The notes under the pieces were generated by a model. That model searched no databases. It saw nothing but the letters and a program-made list of their open reading frames with translations, and was not told where the DNA came from. A DNA stretch of 64,000 nucleotides from Klebsormidium nitens. Lineage: Eukaryota; Streptophyta; Klebsormidiophyceae; Klebsormidiales; Klebsormidiaceae. The position numbers and the translations under genes were made by a program. Shown one piece after another: positions 1-12,400 of the stretch; position 1 is the stretch's first letter; each line of letters begins with the position of its first letter. The stretch is from positions 2,321 to 66,320 of the forward strand of contig DF237002.1 of assembly GCA_000708835.1 (NCBI GenBank), read 5' to 3'.

Positions 1-2165
1 GGTCGGCTTCCGTATCGTTACATGTCTAGCTAGGTGCTGAGAATTGTTCTGAACGTAACATGCTCTCAGGACTTCGGTCCGTTGTTCTCCTTGAAAAGGA
101 CGAACATTTTCTTTGCCAGTGTCGCTTATCGGAGGTAAAAACAAATATTAAATGCTGCAGCGCACGCTTCTCTAAGATCATGCCGTCTCTACGAATTACG
201 ATGCCAAGTTCTCGCCAACAACGATTCGATACCTCTACCTAGCTCAGCTTCCAACATCTAGAACCGTCTAGTAGGGAGGGACCCTCAGTGTCGACGGTCG
301 TAAAAGCCAGCTATTGTATTGCGTATGCTGGTCTGTTCAAACAATTGCGCGGGCCCGCGGTGCTGGGCTCCTAGGAAGCACTGCAAACCCGTTGGGCGAA
401 ACCGCCCGAGCCATATGGGCCGATCAGACTGGCAGAAATGTTAACCAACTTGGTATTCCAAACCCATCCGGTGATCCCCGGCGGCATCCCGAATTGGACG
501 GTCAAACTCCGCAAAATGCATTCGTATGAAGAGTCTGACGTGTCGGGGAGGCAGGTGACGTCTCGGATAGGGTGATCTGGACCGCGTTGTCCGGTACACT
601 CCTCTGCGGCACACGGCAGATGTGATCCTGGAGCAGGATCACACACGTAGCGGCAAGGGAATTCATCCCCAAGCGCCGCGAATAATTAATTTCGTTCGTT
701 ACAAGATTTTTCTTTTGACCCTAACCCGCTGGTTTACCTGCTGGTTAGCGTTATCTGGTTAACGAATTTTCCCAAAATATTTACCCCATAATTTCTCCAA
801 GGCCTCAAATAATTATTAAAAGATCAATTCCCTTGCCGCCACGGGTACTGGTAACTCCGGGGTGAGTGACTTAAGATTCACAATCCCCGACCAAACAAAC
901 TAAAACACCTAACCCAGATTAATTATCCACTCCACACCCAAACCCACCCTAACCACCATGCTAACCCAACCCGTCCCCCGGGTGCTTATCTTAAGTCACC
1001 CCGCTGTTAAGTCACTCTTTAGACTTTAGTTACCAGACTAGGTATCCTGGATTTTAACTTCGAGGCTCAGCGGAAATTCGCCAGATACAACCTATCCACT
1101 TGACGAGGATTCAGCAGATTCGGATCGTCAACAAAGTAAATGCTGTCCAATCAATTCCGCGAGTGGGATTTCGCCTGGGATTCGCTCGCTGCCTTGCTTC
1201 GCGAAGCTCAGCATGGACTGACTCAGGTTTTGGGCCTGAGCAGTGATCGGCTGTGCGTCAGGAAAATCCGATAAGAGATACGCCCTCGAGATTTGCAACC
1301 GCGCGGTACCATACCGGGCTTTGAGAGATGCACAGGTTTTAGTAGCTTTCACATGTGTGTCAAGCAAAGCAGTTTCGTCCTCCTTTGATTTCTTTGACAC
1401 GAAAGCTGCGCATATCCAGCATGGCAGTATCAGCGGTATGTACTTTGAAGCGCACATGTCCTGTACTGACCCTGTCCGATGCTGAAATCACCTGATTTGG
1501 GGCTTTGCATGCATTCACAATTCCACATTCCAGCAGCGCCCATACGCCAATGAAACGTCTTTCCTCCAGAGAATCATGGTGTTGCACTGGTGCGCAAGAT
1601 GGCGTTACATAGGTAGGTACCTACCTACCTGCCCTTGTCACCATTATCACGGTTTCAAATGGGCGGTTGTTGCAGGGAACGTGGTCTTTCACGACCACAG
1701 GGGCAATTGCGAAACGGGCGCAATCGAGGACGGGTTACCAGTCTGAGCAGTGTGTAGGTTCCTCTTAGATGTTCCGTTTGAAGAGACTCAGTCGCAGGGG
1801 TGGCCAAAAGATTCAGCAGCACGAAGTGGCGTCTGCTCTAGGGGATCGCAGGGGTGTGGTTTGTGTCGCTAAGGCTGATGTCAGCGGACGCACTGGGTGA
1901 GGGCGAATTAAGTGATCCATGTTTGGGTTTGAGGGTTCCTTCTTTTGGCTGCTGCCAGTAGCAAACGCTGCTGCGCCTTACTCTGGGTTTCATTGGAAGA
2001 TCAATCCCTCTCTTAAGGGGTACGTGGTTCAAGTGCCACTTCTCGCGCCAGATCACAGTCGTTGAGGAGGAGACGGCCAATCAGAGGCGCCAGACAGCAT
2101 CTTTTCCTGTAAGCGCGCCCTCCTGAGCTACTTCCTGTGATGTGTGAGGTCATCAGCCCCGTAAG
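1..2165. other. No gene recognised (window start to pectinesterase-like ORF)
   Basis: The only ORFs here are short (up to about 110 codons). They overlap on opposite strands and show no family motif and no convincing splice-linked exons. A C/A-rich strand-asymmetric stretch lies at about 890-980. A 16-bp perfect palindrome of AGGT/ACCT units lies at 1611-1626. The 3' part would hold the promoter and 5' UTR of the ORF at 2166, but no TATA-like box stands out. Confidence 0.6.
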
Positions 2166-3251
2166 ATGAGCTCTGCGGGGGTGCGCCAATCCTTTCTGGT
2201 TTGTCGCGAGACCGGCAACTATGCCACGATTCAGGCGGCCATCGACGCGGTTCCCGACGGCGAGGGGGGGGAGTTTGTGATCTTCATCCGGAAGGGGGTC
2301 TACCGGGAGTATGTGCATTGCCCCCCCAGCAAGGGCGCAATCGCTCTCGTTGGGGAGGACCGCGCGCTGACGCTTGTGACTGTCGGAGAGAATCGGCTTC
2401 CGACCAAGGAGTCTGCTGCTCTGATTGTGGACTGCGCACAGTTCCGAGCTGAGAATTTGAGCTTTGAAAATGCCGCCCCCTTCTGGCAGCTGGACACGAG
2501 CCCCCCGGCGGTGGCGGCCAAGTTTCTGGGGGGGCAGTCGGAGATCAACCACTGCTCGTTTCTGGGGTGGCAGGACACGTTATGGTCAGTGGCTGGGAGT
2601 CAGCGCCTCAAAGATTGTTACATAGAGGGCCACGCAGACTGGGTACGGGGGGAGGGAACGACAGAGTTTGAGAACTGCGAGGTGCATTCGAGGGTCGACG
2701 ACGCGGCCGTGTGGCCGTCAGCGCGCGGTGGGGGGGGAGAAACAAGCCCGGCAGGGTTCTACTCTCTCCTTTGGAAAATGGCGGAGGCAGAGAGATGGGG
2801 TGGGGGTGCGAACAGCTCCCAGGATGTGAATGAGCTCCCGGAGACAGTTGCTGCGCAGGGGGGTGGTGGCGCTGAAACTACTGATTTTGAGATGCGGGTG
2901 GGCCCGTCCTCGCTGGATTCAGATCCTCTGGGGGGGTCTGAGGAGCTGAGTGTGGACCCCCCTGGAAGCTCATTGTGGTTCCCTGAGCGAACGAGCTCGG
3001 GGTTTGGGACCAGCAGTTCTGCCGAAGCGAGTCTAGGAAACGCCAGTGAAGCGAGTCTCCTCCGATGGGGCTCGGCCGGGGCAGGCGGAGGGATCGACTG
3101 GGACGCGGGCGAAATTCAGCCGGTGGTGAACCGCATGCGGGGGGGATGTGCATTGAAGCGCACGCGGTCGGGGAGAATGGAGGCGTTGCTCGCAAGCCCA
3201 GGCGCCGCGTCATGTTGCGTGCAGCCTGGCGCGAGCGTGCGGGCATGCTGA
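2166..3251 (+). CDS. Pectinesterase-like protein, divergent and truncated
   Basis: This is a single open frame of 361 codons starting at the ATG at 2166. Residues 18-190 follow the pectin methylesterase beta-helix: YATIQAAIDAVP near 19-30, GVYREYV near 44-50, GWQDTLW at 134-140 and DCYIEGHADWVRG at 150-162. Family enzymes remove methyl esters from cell-wall homogalacturonan. The Gln-Asp pair (Q136, D137) and the second catalytic Asp (D158) are present. The Gln of the usual QAVAL motif is Pro here (PAVAAKF). After about residue 200 the protein becomes Gly/Ser-rich, and the GRPW segment carrying the active-site Arg is absent, both here and in the next few hundred bases. Either it is a degenerate or non-catalytic paralogue, or its 3' exons were lost. 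No signal peptide is visible. The family call is firm for the N-terminal half; activity is doubtful. Confidence 0.75.
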   Translation: MSSAGVRQSFLVCRETGNYATIQAAIDAVPDGEGGEFVIFIRKGVYREYVHCPPSKGAIALVGEDRALTLVTVGENRLPTKESAALIVDCAQFRAENLSFENAAPFWQLDTSPPAVAAKFLGGQSEINHCSFLGWQDTLWSVAGSQRLKDCYIEGHADWVRGEGTTEFENCEVHSRVDDAAVWPSARGGGGETSPAGFYSLLWKMAEAERWGGGANSSQDVNELPETVAAQGGGGAETTDFEMRVGPSSLDSDPLGGSEELSVDPPGSSLWFPERTSSGFGTSSSAEASLGNASEASLLRWGSAGAGGGIDWDAGEIQPVVNRMRGGCALKRTRSGRMEALLASPGAASCCVQPGASVRAC

Positions 3252-6200
3252 CAATCTCAATTCATTCTGGGGGATGGGAGAAAAGACAGGAGAGGGGGGC
3301 GGGAGAGGGGGGCGCCGATGTGCAAATTCTTTGCTCTACAGAGTTACGGTGTTGAATGCTGTCGGCTGGTCATTCCAGCCTGCAGGAGCGGTGGTTACTG
3401 TTTGGGGGGGTCCCAAGAGAGGGACTTCTTCCAGGGATCAGCACTTCAAATTGAGGTGCTGCTACTGTGTAAGTAAGCAGTGGAGAGGTGCAGGGGACAC
3501 GTGTCAACTGCTTGGGATTTTCAAGTCAATTTCACTGGTGAGTGTTTGACATTGGCGCAAGAGAAGTTAGTCGGCCTCTTGTATGGACTTGTGTGAGCAG
3601 CTTATATTCAAAAGCCCCTCTGAAGGCCGAATGTCGGAAGATTAAGCAGCTCAAATTCGAAGGCCCCCCTAGAAGGCAAATGTTGGAAGGTTCCTCGTTG
3701 ACGTTGTATGCAACTTATAAGGTTCACCTTCTGAATGGAATATGATGGAACGACTGGCAGTGCTTGGGGCAGGTCTTTGCAAGTCCTCTATTCTCTGCAT
3801 AGTGAGTAGTGTGTTTCACTAGATGAAACTCAGAGTTCTAATCTGACTACTGACAAGAGGCTGCCCCTCCTTGCAGGTTGTCCCCTTCCACTTCCAAAAG
3901 TTGTCATCTGTCTCTGTTTACATTGCCCTTTTGGCTGAAATGGAGGAGTTCTTCTTGTTTAATGTCAAGTCGAGCAGCCAACCAGCAAAGAGACTTCGAG
4001 TCTTGTACACTGTTCTGGTTGATTGCCATGGTCAAAGTCGTCTGGTTAAAGGTGCTCAGAGGCTAGTTGTTAGACTGCAGCGGAACACTTAGAGCACGCG
4101 AGGAACATGTTAGTGAGCAGATACAAGAGGCATGCAATTCACTACAGCCCTTGATTGAGCCTGCTTGTGATCAGACTCCGAAAGGTTTTGGTAGTCTAGT
4201 ATTTTGGTTCATAAGGCTGACGCTTTGGCTTTTTCATAAAGGGAACGCGATAAACAAGTTAGAAGGTCTCGTCAAAACAGCGATTTATGGTGTAAAAGGC
4301 CAAACATATGTTCACTAGCTAGTAGCTCGGATGAGCTTAGGGAAGGGATCAGTATGACCATGTAATAGGAGGACTCATGAATTGCTGATAATAATGAACG
4401 AAAACAAGTTGTCCGAGTTTTGCAAAGTAGATCACTGACTGTCCCATGACGATTATCGAGTCCCAAGTCACAAACTGAGTATGCCAGTGCAGTGACGGTC
4501 AAGTGTGGCAAATAGTGTGTAAGGGTGATGACTTGAATGAAACCTAAATAATCTGGGGTGTGTGTACGTGCCCGTCGGACATTATGCATGACCATATTGT
4601 CATGTGTGTTGATGTCGCTAGACCAAACTCAACTCGTGCATGCATTGATTTGCCTAGCTGCACATGTATAATTTCCCTGGCATCCGCCGCTTGCTTAATT
4701 GTCAAGATTCTAAAGTCAGCGGGAATATATTATGAATCGAGTATCGGCGCTTGCATGTCATTCCTCGCCTGCCGGAAAGGCGCACTGAGGTAATTTTATA
4801 TACAGGTCAATCTGTTTGCGCTGTTTGCAGAGCTGAGGCTAACTTGTTATTAAACCGTGACGCTAGTATAGGTTGACTCGTGTAATTGCAAAGATTGCCG
4901 CCCATATCCATGCGGTCGCATGCAAGCCTTGAGCCTGCATGAGCTGTAGAGGCTAGCTGACCGTCTCATACGACAAGGCATGTCACTAAGTGTGGCACAT
5001 GTGCACACTTGACCCTCGAACATGGTTCTCAGGCTGAAAGCCGGCCCCGGATCAGCAGCCGCCGCTGAACATGATGATGCGGTCTGGTCGGGCCGGGCTG
5101 GCTTAACATGGATCGACACTTCCTCTCATATGTTGCCGGGGCCATGCCATGATGTCAGGCTTGCGGCGTAGAAGCATATAGGGCTGATCGTCGATATAGG
5201 GTCGCGCCCCGCACTCAATTGCCGACCGGTCCGGCCCCCCAAATAACGACTAAAAAGGTCATTCATGAGCCAATGTTACCATGTTGTCATGCGTTTGAAC
5301 CTAACCATAGCAAGGATGCGCCATGCAGGCGGCATGCCGCAATAAAGATACACGTCAGCTCGAGATTCAAAAATCTCATTTGACTTGGGTATGCACGTAT
5401 TATGGCTTAAGCTTCCTACATCGCTGCGGACAGCCGCCTTGATGGTACAATAGCAGAAACAGTGGAGATGTGGCCCGGCCTTCGAGAGCTTTATGCAAGC
5501 GAAAAGTACAAGCCGCCCTTCTGCACTCGTGGCCAGATCAAGGACCTCGATGACTGGTTATCCAGACGTTCTATTGAGTTCAAAAAGTTATCACAAGCTA
5601 ATGTACAAATGACTGCGACTGCAGTGCCCTCTTGATAGCGGAACTCTTTTTAGCAAACGTGATGCCACATAAGGACACTGAAGCTCTTCCTACAAAGAGC
5701 AGGATTACTACCCAGGAAGAGTCTCCCCGTTGCTCAGCGACGGTTTCACGAGACCCGCCGCTGCTGCATAGTCTTGCGCACCATACGCCAACGATCTCTC
5801 GGCTTGAATCTGCATAATCAAGTACACAGGTCCGCTTTTGGCCAGTGAAACCTCCTTCTAATCTTGTATCGATGTTACAAATCAAGCGATCCTTAGGTGA
5901 ACAGGAGCGAACATCCAAACAACACGTGTTCCTGTTCACATCCAAACAACACGTGTTTCAGCGAAGAGAATTGTAAGACTGACGGCTTACAAAAGTACGG
6001 GCTAACTGGATGCGCAATCGCGCATCTGAAGTCTTCAGTGTCAGCACAATTCTAAAAAGTGCAGACGGTGATGGGCGAACAAAACGGGTACTTCGTAGAT
6101 TTAATGGGTTCTTCGCAGAAATAATATGAGTGGGGCAGAACAAGGAATTTTACCTGTAGTCTGTGGAGCAGATACATGATGAATCCGTGCAAGCAAACCT

Positions 6201-6484
6201 GTAGGGGCCGGGCACGAGTTCTCGGTCAATACACGGCTGTCGGCAAAAGATTTCAGTGAGTAATTATCGAAATAAACCATCACGTTCCTCTGCAGCACTG
6301 ACGAACTTCCGCGTATCCAAGCCCTAGATTAATGCCACCTGGCGATTCACGTGGTCGTGAATTTATTTGAATCTTGTGCTGCCCGGTTTCACTAAAATCA
6401 GAGACAAGCAGTGACTTTGCCTCGCAGGTATGTTCGCCGCCGAATACTCCAGGACACTCGAATGTCATCCAAGACAGCGCTCAG
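3252..6484. other. No gene recognised (3.2 kb)
   Basis: This stretch begins with the G-rich tail of the pectinesterase-like ORF (to about 3420) and continues as AT-richer sequence. Only short ORFs occur, without family motifs or consistent splice phases. It contains the 27-bp tandem repeat at 5911-5957. The last few hundred bases probably hold the 3' UTR of the golgin gene on the minus strand. Confidence 0.6.
5911..5957. repeat. Two direct copies of a 20-bp CACGTG-containing sequence
   Basis: An identical 20-base unit occurs at 5911-5930 and again at 5938-5957 (27-bp period). It ends in the palindrome AACACGTGTT, which contains a CACGTG (G-box/E-box) core. Paired G-boxes can be bound by bZIP or bHLH factors in plants. 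No neighbouring start codon makes this an obvious promoter. Confidence 0.7.
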
Positions 6485-9400
6485 CTATCCATTTCGGATC
6501 CCTTGAAGCACCAGATCAAACAAACTGTACATCTTCCGAGTAACAAAGACAGTAACAAAAACTGTCTTCAAAAAATTCCACTCGATAACATTTACGTGCT
6601 TCAGAGAAAGAGAAGCTCATTCGTCGTCCTAGTAAACAGAGCGGAGGGCTTGACTAATGACAGAAGAGGGGAAACAGGAAAGCAACCTGACAAATACCCA
6701 CGCCGCAGTCATCTCGCACAAACAGTGCAAGTCATAACGTACACTTCAGGCGTGTTCTCACCAGATAGAAGAGGAAGCCTAGCCGAGCCAGCGGCCGCCG
6801 CCAGAGGAACCGCCCGGCGGAGATGGTCCCGAAGTCGAGGAACTTGGCGGCGGTGCGAATGCTGTTGGCGTTTACCTTGCCCAGCTTGATGTCATAATCC
6901 GCCAGGGAGCTGTAGCGGAGGCCGGGAATCATCGTACGGAATTTTCATTACGTGCGAAGCAATCGGCGGAGCTGCCACGCGGGGCAAGCAATCGCGAAAA
7001 CTTCTCCCCGGCTTTTCCAAGCAATATTCTGGTAGTACACAGGAGCTGCACGGAGGGGTTGAAAATCGAGCACCTACTATTGCCTTTGACAACGTCCAAA
7101 GGTCCGAGCTTTTAGAGGCAAGGTACCCCCGACGAGAAACGTAGGGAGCATTCCGGATACACAACGTTGCCGCGTGGGTTTGATGACTCACTGTTCCAGC
7201 GACCGCATGTCGCCGACATCCTCCTCAGCCATCATGTTCTGCCGGCTCCGTACTTTCCGCTCCCGTTCCGTTTGATCCTATTTGGGAGGGAACGGCGTAA
7301 AAATCAGGTTACAGGTGGGACAGTCATTGCAGAACGCGCTCTGAGCAGTGGGGACACTCGGAGGCGCCAAGCGCAGCACAGGCGGACATGAAGGGACGAA
7401 AAGAGCGAAAAACAAGCTCCCTAATACTTTGTCGCTTGCGGTTCTTGAGGCTAACGTAGCCCTTAAACCCAAGGGGACGCTTTGACGTAAAAAGCTTGGA
7501 AGAGAGAACGGCAGCTCTCTGTCTTACTTTGGCCTCTCATTCGCCCGTCTTGAGCGATAGTGGCGGAAGCGCATTGATCCTTATACACTCGCAAGGGCCG
7601 CCAAGATTGTTCAGGGGAAGGAATATAAGCATACCTTGAACTCCTGGAATCGCCGCATCTCCTTTTCAAGTTGAAGAACCGCAGCCGCCTTTTCAGAAGA
7701 CAGCGTCTCGAGCTGGGTCTGCTTGGAGTACTGCAAAAGGAGGGGCAGTCGATGAGGTCGCCCTTACATGAGCAGTTACCGAGTGACCTCAGGACCCGAA
7801 CTAAAACGTCGCATCAATGGAACCGCAGCTAAGATTTTTAAGAGTACGGACCACCTGCGAAAAGATGATGAAGTTGCGCACAAACGGAGCCTGCGGCCCA
7901 AAACGACTGGGGCAACAAAGTGCATGTTTAGGCGGGGATTAGAAGTCGTTCGCCACTTGCTCAATCCGGAGGAGCAGAATACTGGAAAGTCCATTTTGAA
8001 TCTGAAATCAGAACACAGCGGAGCGCACTGAAACTGCTACACTGTTGGCAGACAATTTTAAGAGATCACAGATCGAAGCAAGCAGAGCTACGAGAAGCTT
8101 GACAGCCTTCCAGGAGAATAATCAGGGATACAAAACCAGCATTCCGAAACGAAAAGTACGGAATGCCCCTTCAGAAGCTCACCAATAGCTCTGTCAGTTC
8201 CCGGAAGCGCTTCTCAAGGGCCGCTTGAGCTTGCACCGAGCTGGAGTCGTGCTCCCGCCTCAGGGCGGCCGTCTCAACGCGCAGCTTCTGAGCCTCTGCC
8301 TGCATCACGCAAACACACTTCCCTCACTGGGCTGATGCGCACGTTATGGTAGCAGAAGGTTCTTCCTGATGCGCTGCAAGTGTAGCTTGTCGAACAAATG
8401 ACGAAAGGCTTCTCGAGAGCGTAGTTAAAATACAGTGAGAAGCATACAGTTCAAAGGCGCCTGCCGTACAATCAGGGTACTGCCCAATCATCATAGGTTC
8501 GTGGGTGAAGATAATTCACAGGTTCATGTTCAAGGCCATTGCTGATAACCGGATTGCCATGGGAAAACTTTGTTAACGACGAAACAAGAGCCACTTTTGA
8601 GCTTCCGAACCTCTAGGTCGCTGAACTTGTTTTCGGCTTCGCGCTGCGCCCGCCTCGCTCTCTCCGCCTCTTCCCTCCACGCGTTTATCTGAGAAACACC
8701 CGCGAAAATGTCAGTCAACGTCGAGATAGGGATAGTGTATGAGGACGCCCTGACTAGGACCTTAATACGACAAACGCCAAACGCGAGGCCTTTTGCTTGC
8801 AGGCATGCGGATTCCTGTTTTCTCATCAGCAACAGGAAAAGCGACGGTGAGTTCCTTCCTTGGAGCTCTTCGGTTTGGGTTCTCTAGCAGAAGATTGCGA
8901 TCGACCCTCGCAAAAAGCCCCAGTCTCCAATCACCAAACCACTTGAGACAATAACCGTTTTTTGAAAGAGCAGATCACAGCGGGCCTGAAATGAAATGGA
9001 GTAATTTAATCTCCAAATCCACCTCCCAAACTGCGGTCTCACAAGGTGCGGTCGTGGGCGCCCCTCACCTGCTGTGTCTGCGCATCAGACTCCACAGAAT
9101 TTGCTCGCGTGTACTCCCGGCGCATCCTGGCCTCTGCTTCTTGTAGCTCCTGGTTCAGCGTGGAGCACTCGACCTGGACGGAGAAGCATTCTCCACTCAG
9201 CTTCAGCAGCTTCCAACTTACATCTGGAATGGCGAGCAAGTTTTAAGGTACGCGACAAGCCATTCTCCCCCGAGTGCGCCACCTACCGGTCTGACTTCGA
9301 TGAATCCTTGGAGACTCTGATCTGGGCCCTGCCATCGGGCCCAGATGCTCCAGATGTCTGGCAAGTAGGCAGGTACTTCCGAAAGGGCTAGCTTCCGAAC

Positions 9401-12400
9401 CAGAAATGCGTCCGTCGAACAACTTGAACAAGTTAGCCTGACATCATGCCCCTTCCATGAACGACGTCGCCGCCTTCCACACGACCGTTTTAAGCGATGC
9501 ATACGAAGACGATTCGAATCGGTCGAAGTGCAAAAAAGCCGCTGCAGAATGTGCAGATTCCAAGTACGCCAAAAAGGCACACGAAAGCGTTGATGTCACG
9601 CAACCGACACTAGCGGGGTTTGCGCTGCGCCTCACCTCGAGCATCGATACCTTATGCTCCATGTCTGCCACCTTCTGGTTCCGCTCGTCCACCGTCCTCT
9701 GCATCCGCGCAAGGGCCGTCGTGCTCTCGGACATCGAGTTCTCCAGCTCCGTCTCCCTAGCAGCGGCCGCCTGCAAAATTCCCGAGTGTCAGCGACGAGG
9801 GGCCAATTGCCAAACTCAAACGAAGTTTCCGCAAATCCAAAGCTCCGTCTCACTGGCAATGGCCGCCAGCGGAACCCCCGAGGGTCAGCAACGAGGGGCC
9901 AAGTGCCAGGCTGTAACAAGCTTCCTCCCAAAATAAGTAATTTGACAGTTACCTGTCGTTCCATCTCCGTCGGCCTGTTTTCATCTGATCAAAAGGAAGA
10001 CAATCGCGCAAAGATGCTCTTCCACTAAGTACAAGTCACCACTCCACTCAAGTGGGCCTCAAAGAACCTGAAGCGGGTTCGGCGGGGCTGCCGATAACTG
10101 TTGATCCAGATTAAGTGGATTCGTTTGCTTTTAAGCCCAGATCTTCCGTTCCACCTTCTCACCAAATCGCTTCAAAAGCGCAGTGGACATCGATAATTAC
10201 AACAATTGCACCAGCATACCTGTCTTGAAGATGTGTGGGCCGCCCTCTCTTCGTCGAGTCTTTTCTCCACCGTTGTCAGCTCCTCTCGCAGAGCCTGTTG
10301 CAGAAGATGTTCCATGGGGTTGTCAATGTTAGCAGGCACCATCGACTCCAAACAGAGCAATAAGAACTGCTTGTGACAAACACAATCATTTCAACATACC
10401 ACCCACAGCGAGGCTTGATGTTGCAAGAAGCCAACCAGCCCTTCGACTCCGTCAAAATGAGAAAAAACATCACTCTGCCTGCAGTGAACGTTTACAACTA
10501 AGTAGCGCCCTACCTGCACCATCTTGGACTCGGTCATGTCCCGTCCTCTTGTCAGTGCCTCACTGTTTGCCTGAAAAGAGGATGGATACCAAATGTTGGA
10601 GCCATGTGTATAAACCATATGCATACAGGCCGACTTCAGAAACGCGACTTGGACGTTTGATCCCTCTCGAGGAGAAGAGCATACCACAGCTTTCGCCTTT
10701 CAGAGATTCCAAGGGGACGAACAAACTTTATCAGGGTCTTCCACCAGGAGAAAGAGACAAAAGCAACAAGTCATTGTACAAGACTGCACTTAAAGGGTGG
10801 CCGGCAGACCGCGCCAAATCCGCTTCACTCGCTCGCCTCAACAGAAGCATACATGACGAGAGATCTCACACAGCAAACAACACAAGAATCCAGAATAACA
10901 ACCTACTTGCAACGCCGCCAGCTTGCCTTCCGCCATCGCTGCTTGCCGCTTTGCGCCTTCAAGAGCGACCGTCAGGTTTTCCAGTTCCGCATTCTTTGCA
11001 GTCAAGGCCGTGCTTAGACTCGACTCGACGGCGCCCACGCCTGCTCGCGCGGTCGAGAGCTCCTGCTGTAACCGCTGCACCTCGGCTTCAAAAGCGCCTT
11101 GCTGTTCTCGCTGAAGAAAAGAAGCACACATTGCACGTCAGAAATGAATGTGCGGAAAGCACAAGTTTAGGCAGACTACCAAGGACCCCCTCCAGCATTT
11201 TCGAGTATTCGTGTCAACGGTCCAGATGCAACTCGATCGTCGCTTCCTTGAGGTAGAAACCTAGGGGTGTAGGGTGGATCAGCCAGAAGCCACGTTCTCT
11301 CTCGATCCGTTCTTGCAATTTTTCAATCACATGGAAGAGGGCCGCGGCACTTTAAACATGTTATCTTTATTTCAGAGTAGTGGAACGTCCAGAAGTTCAT
11401 GTTCTCTGTCTCTCCATTCAGTCAGAAATAATGAACGCATGGGAGAAGCTGGGGCGATGATGTATCTTATCCGCAAGTAAAGAAAGTTCCTTTCTCTCAT
11501 TTTTGTTCTGCCTTGAAAGTTCGGCCAGACTTCAGTGTCGGCCACCAGGAAAGCGAAATGGTTGTAAAAGAGCCCATGCACAGCACGCGAGACCAGGACT
11601 CGGACCGCCAACCCTCGGTCACTCGACTGCTCCGCCCATGCCCTTTTCCCAGTAGACTTGACGAGTTTCTCAACCTTGCTTTGAAAGCAGGTTCATGGTC
11701 TGATGAAATGAGCAACAAGCAAACTCACCGACTGCTCCAGCATCTCCTCCAACTGTTCATTCTCTTTCTTGTACTCCGCAACTCGTTTCTGAAATTTCTC
11801 GCAAATCTGCAAGCGATATCGAGCGGGTTTGCAACAACCTCGAGGAGCAGTTCTAGTAGCATAGTTCTACACCATATGATCCCTGTGATCGCAAGAGTGG
11901 CAAGGAAACATCACACAATCTTCTTTCTAAGAACAGTACCGCAATTGCTTTTGTGATCGCAACACTGTGTCAAAAGTGCCCCTTGCTGGGGTCGTTCAAT
12001 GGAACCTTACCCTTGCAAGCCTTGCCTCCTTGGTCTGTCCGGAGGTAGGTTGCTTCTTGAGCAACCCTTGCACCTGCAAAGAACAGGTGAGCTGATAGTT
12101 TAGAAGTTGACAACTGTAATGAGGGCCTCATACATCAATAATCAGTAGGTCCACATGAAAGTGATCGTCACTTATTCCAAACATTGTAACCTGTAACCTA
12201 CTGAACTTCAGTCAGGGGCGGCAGAGCACTTCTGCTCTCAGCAGTGGATGGGAATAGGACTCACCTCATCGGTCTCTTGCTGATTCTTTTGACTCTGATC
12301 ATCACTCAGAGGCGCCTCTGGTGTTTCCTCAGTGCCGTTCCCTGTTGTTAAATCGACCTTCTGGCTGTCCTTCGGCACGTCAGGTTCAGAAGAGCTATCT

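Noticed and set aside
890-980. CCCTAAC-like text as telomeric repeat
   Set aside because: Units are irregular, not a tandem array, and the stretch is internal and short.
9457-9936. Plus-strand ORF of 159 codons inside the golgin gene
   Set aside because: It is the complement of a golgin exon and its tandem decoy copy. The minus-strand frame matches conserved golgin blocks.
9951-9982. Extra golgin micro-exon encoding about MERQ
   Set aside because: Phases do not fit, and skipping it gives exact length agreement with plant GC1 between the flanking conserved blocks.
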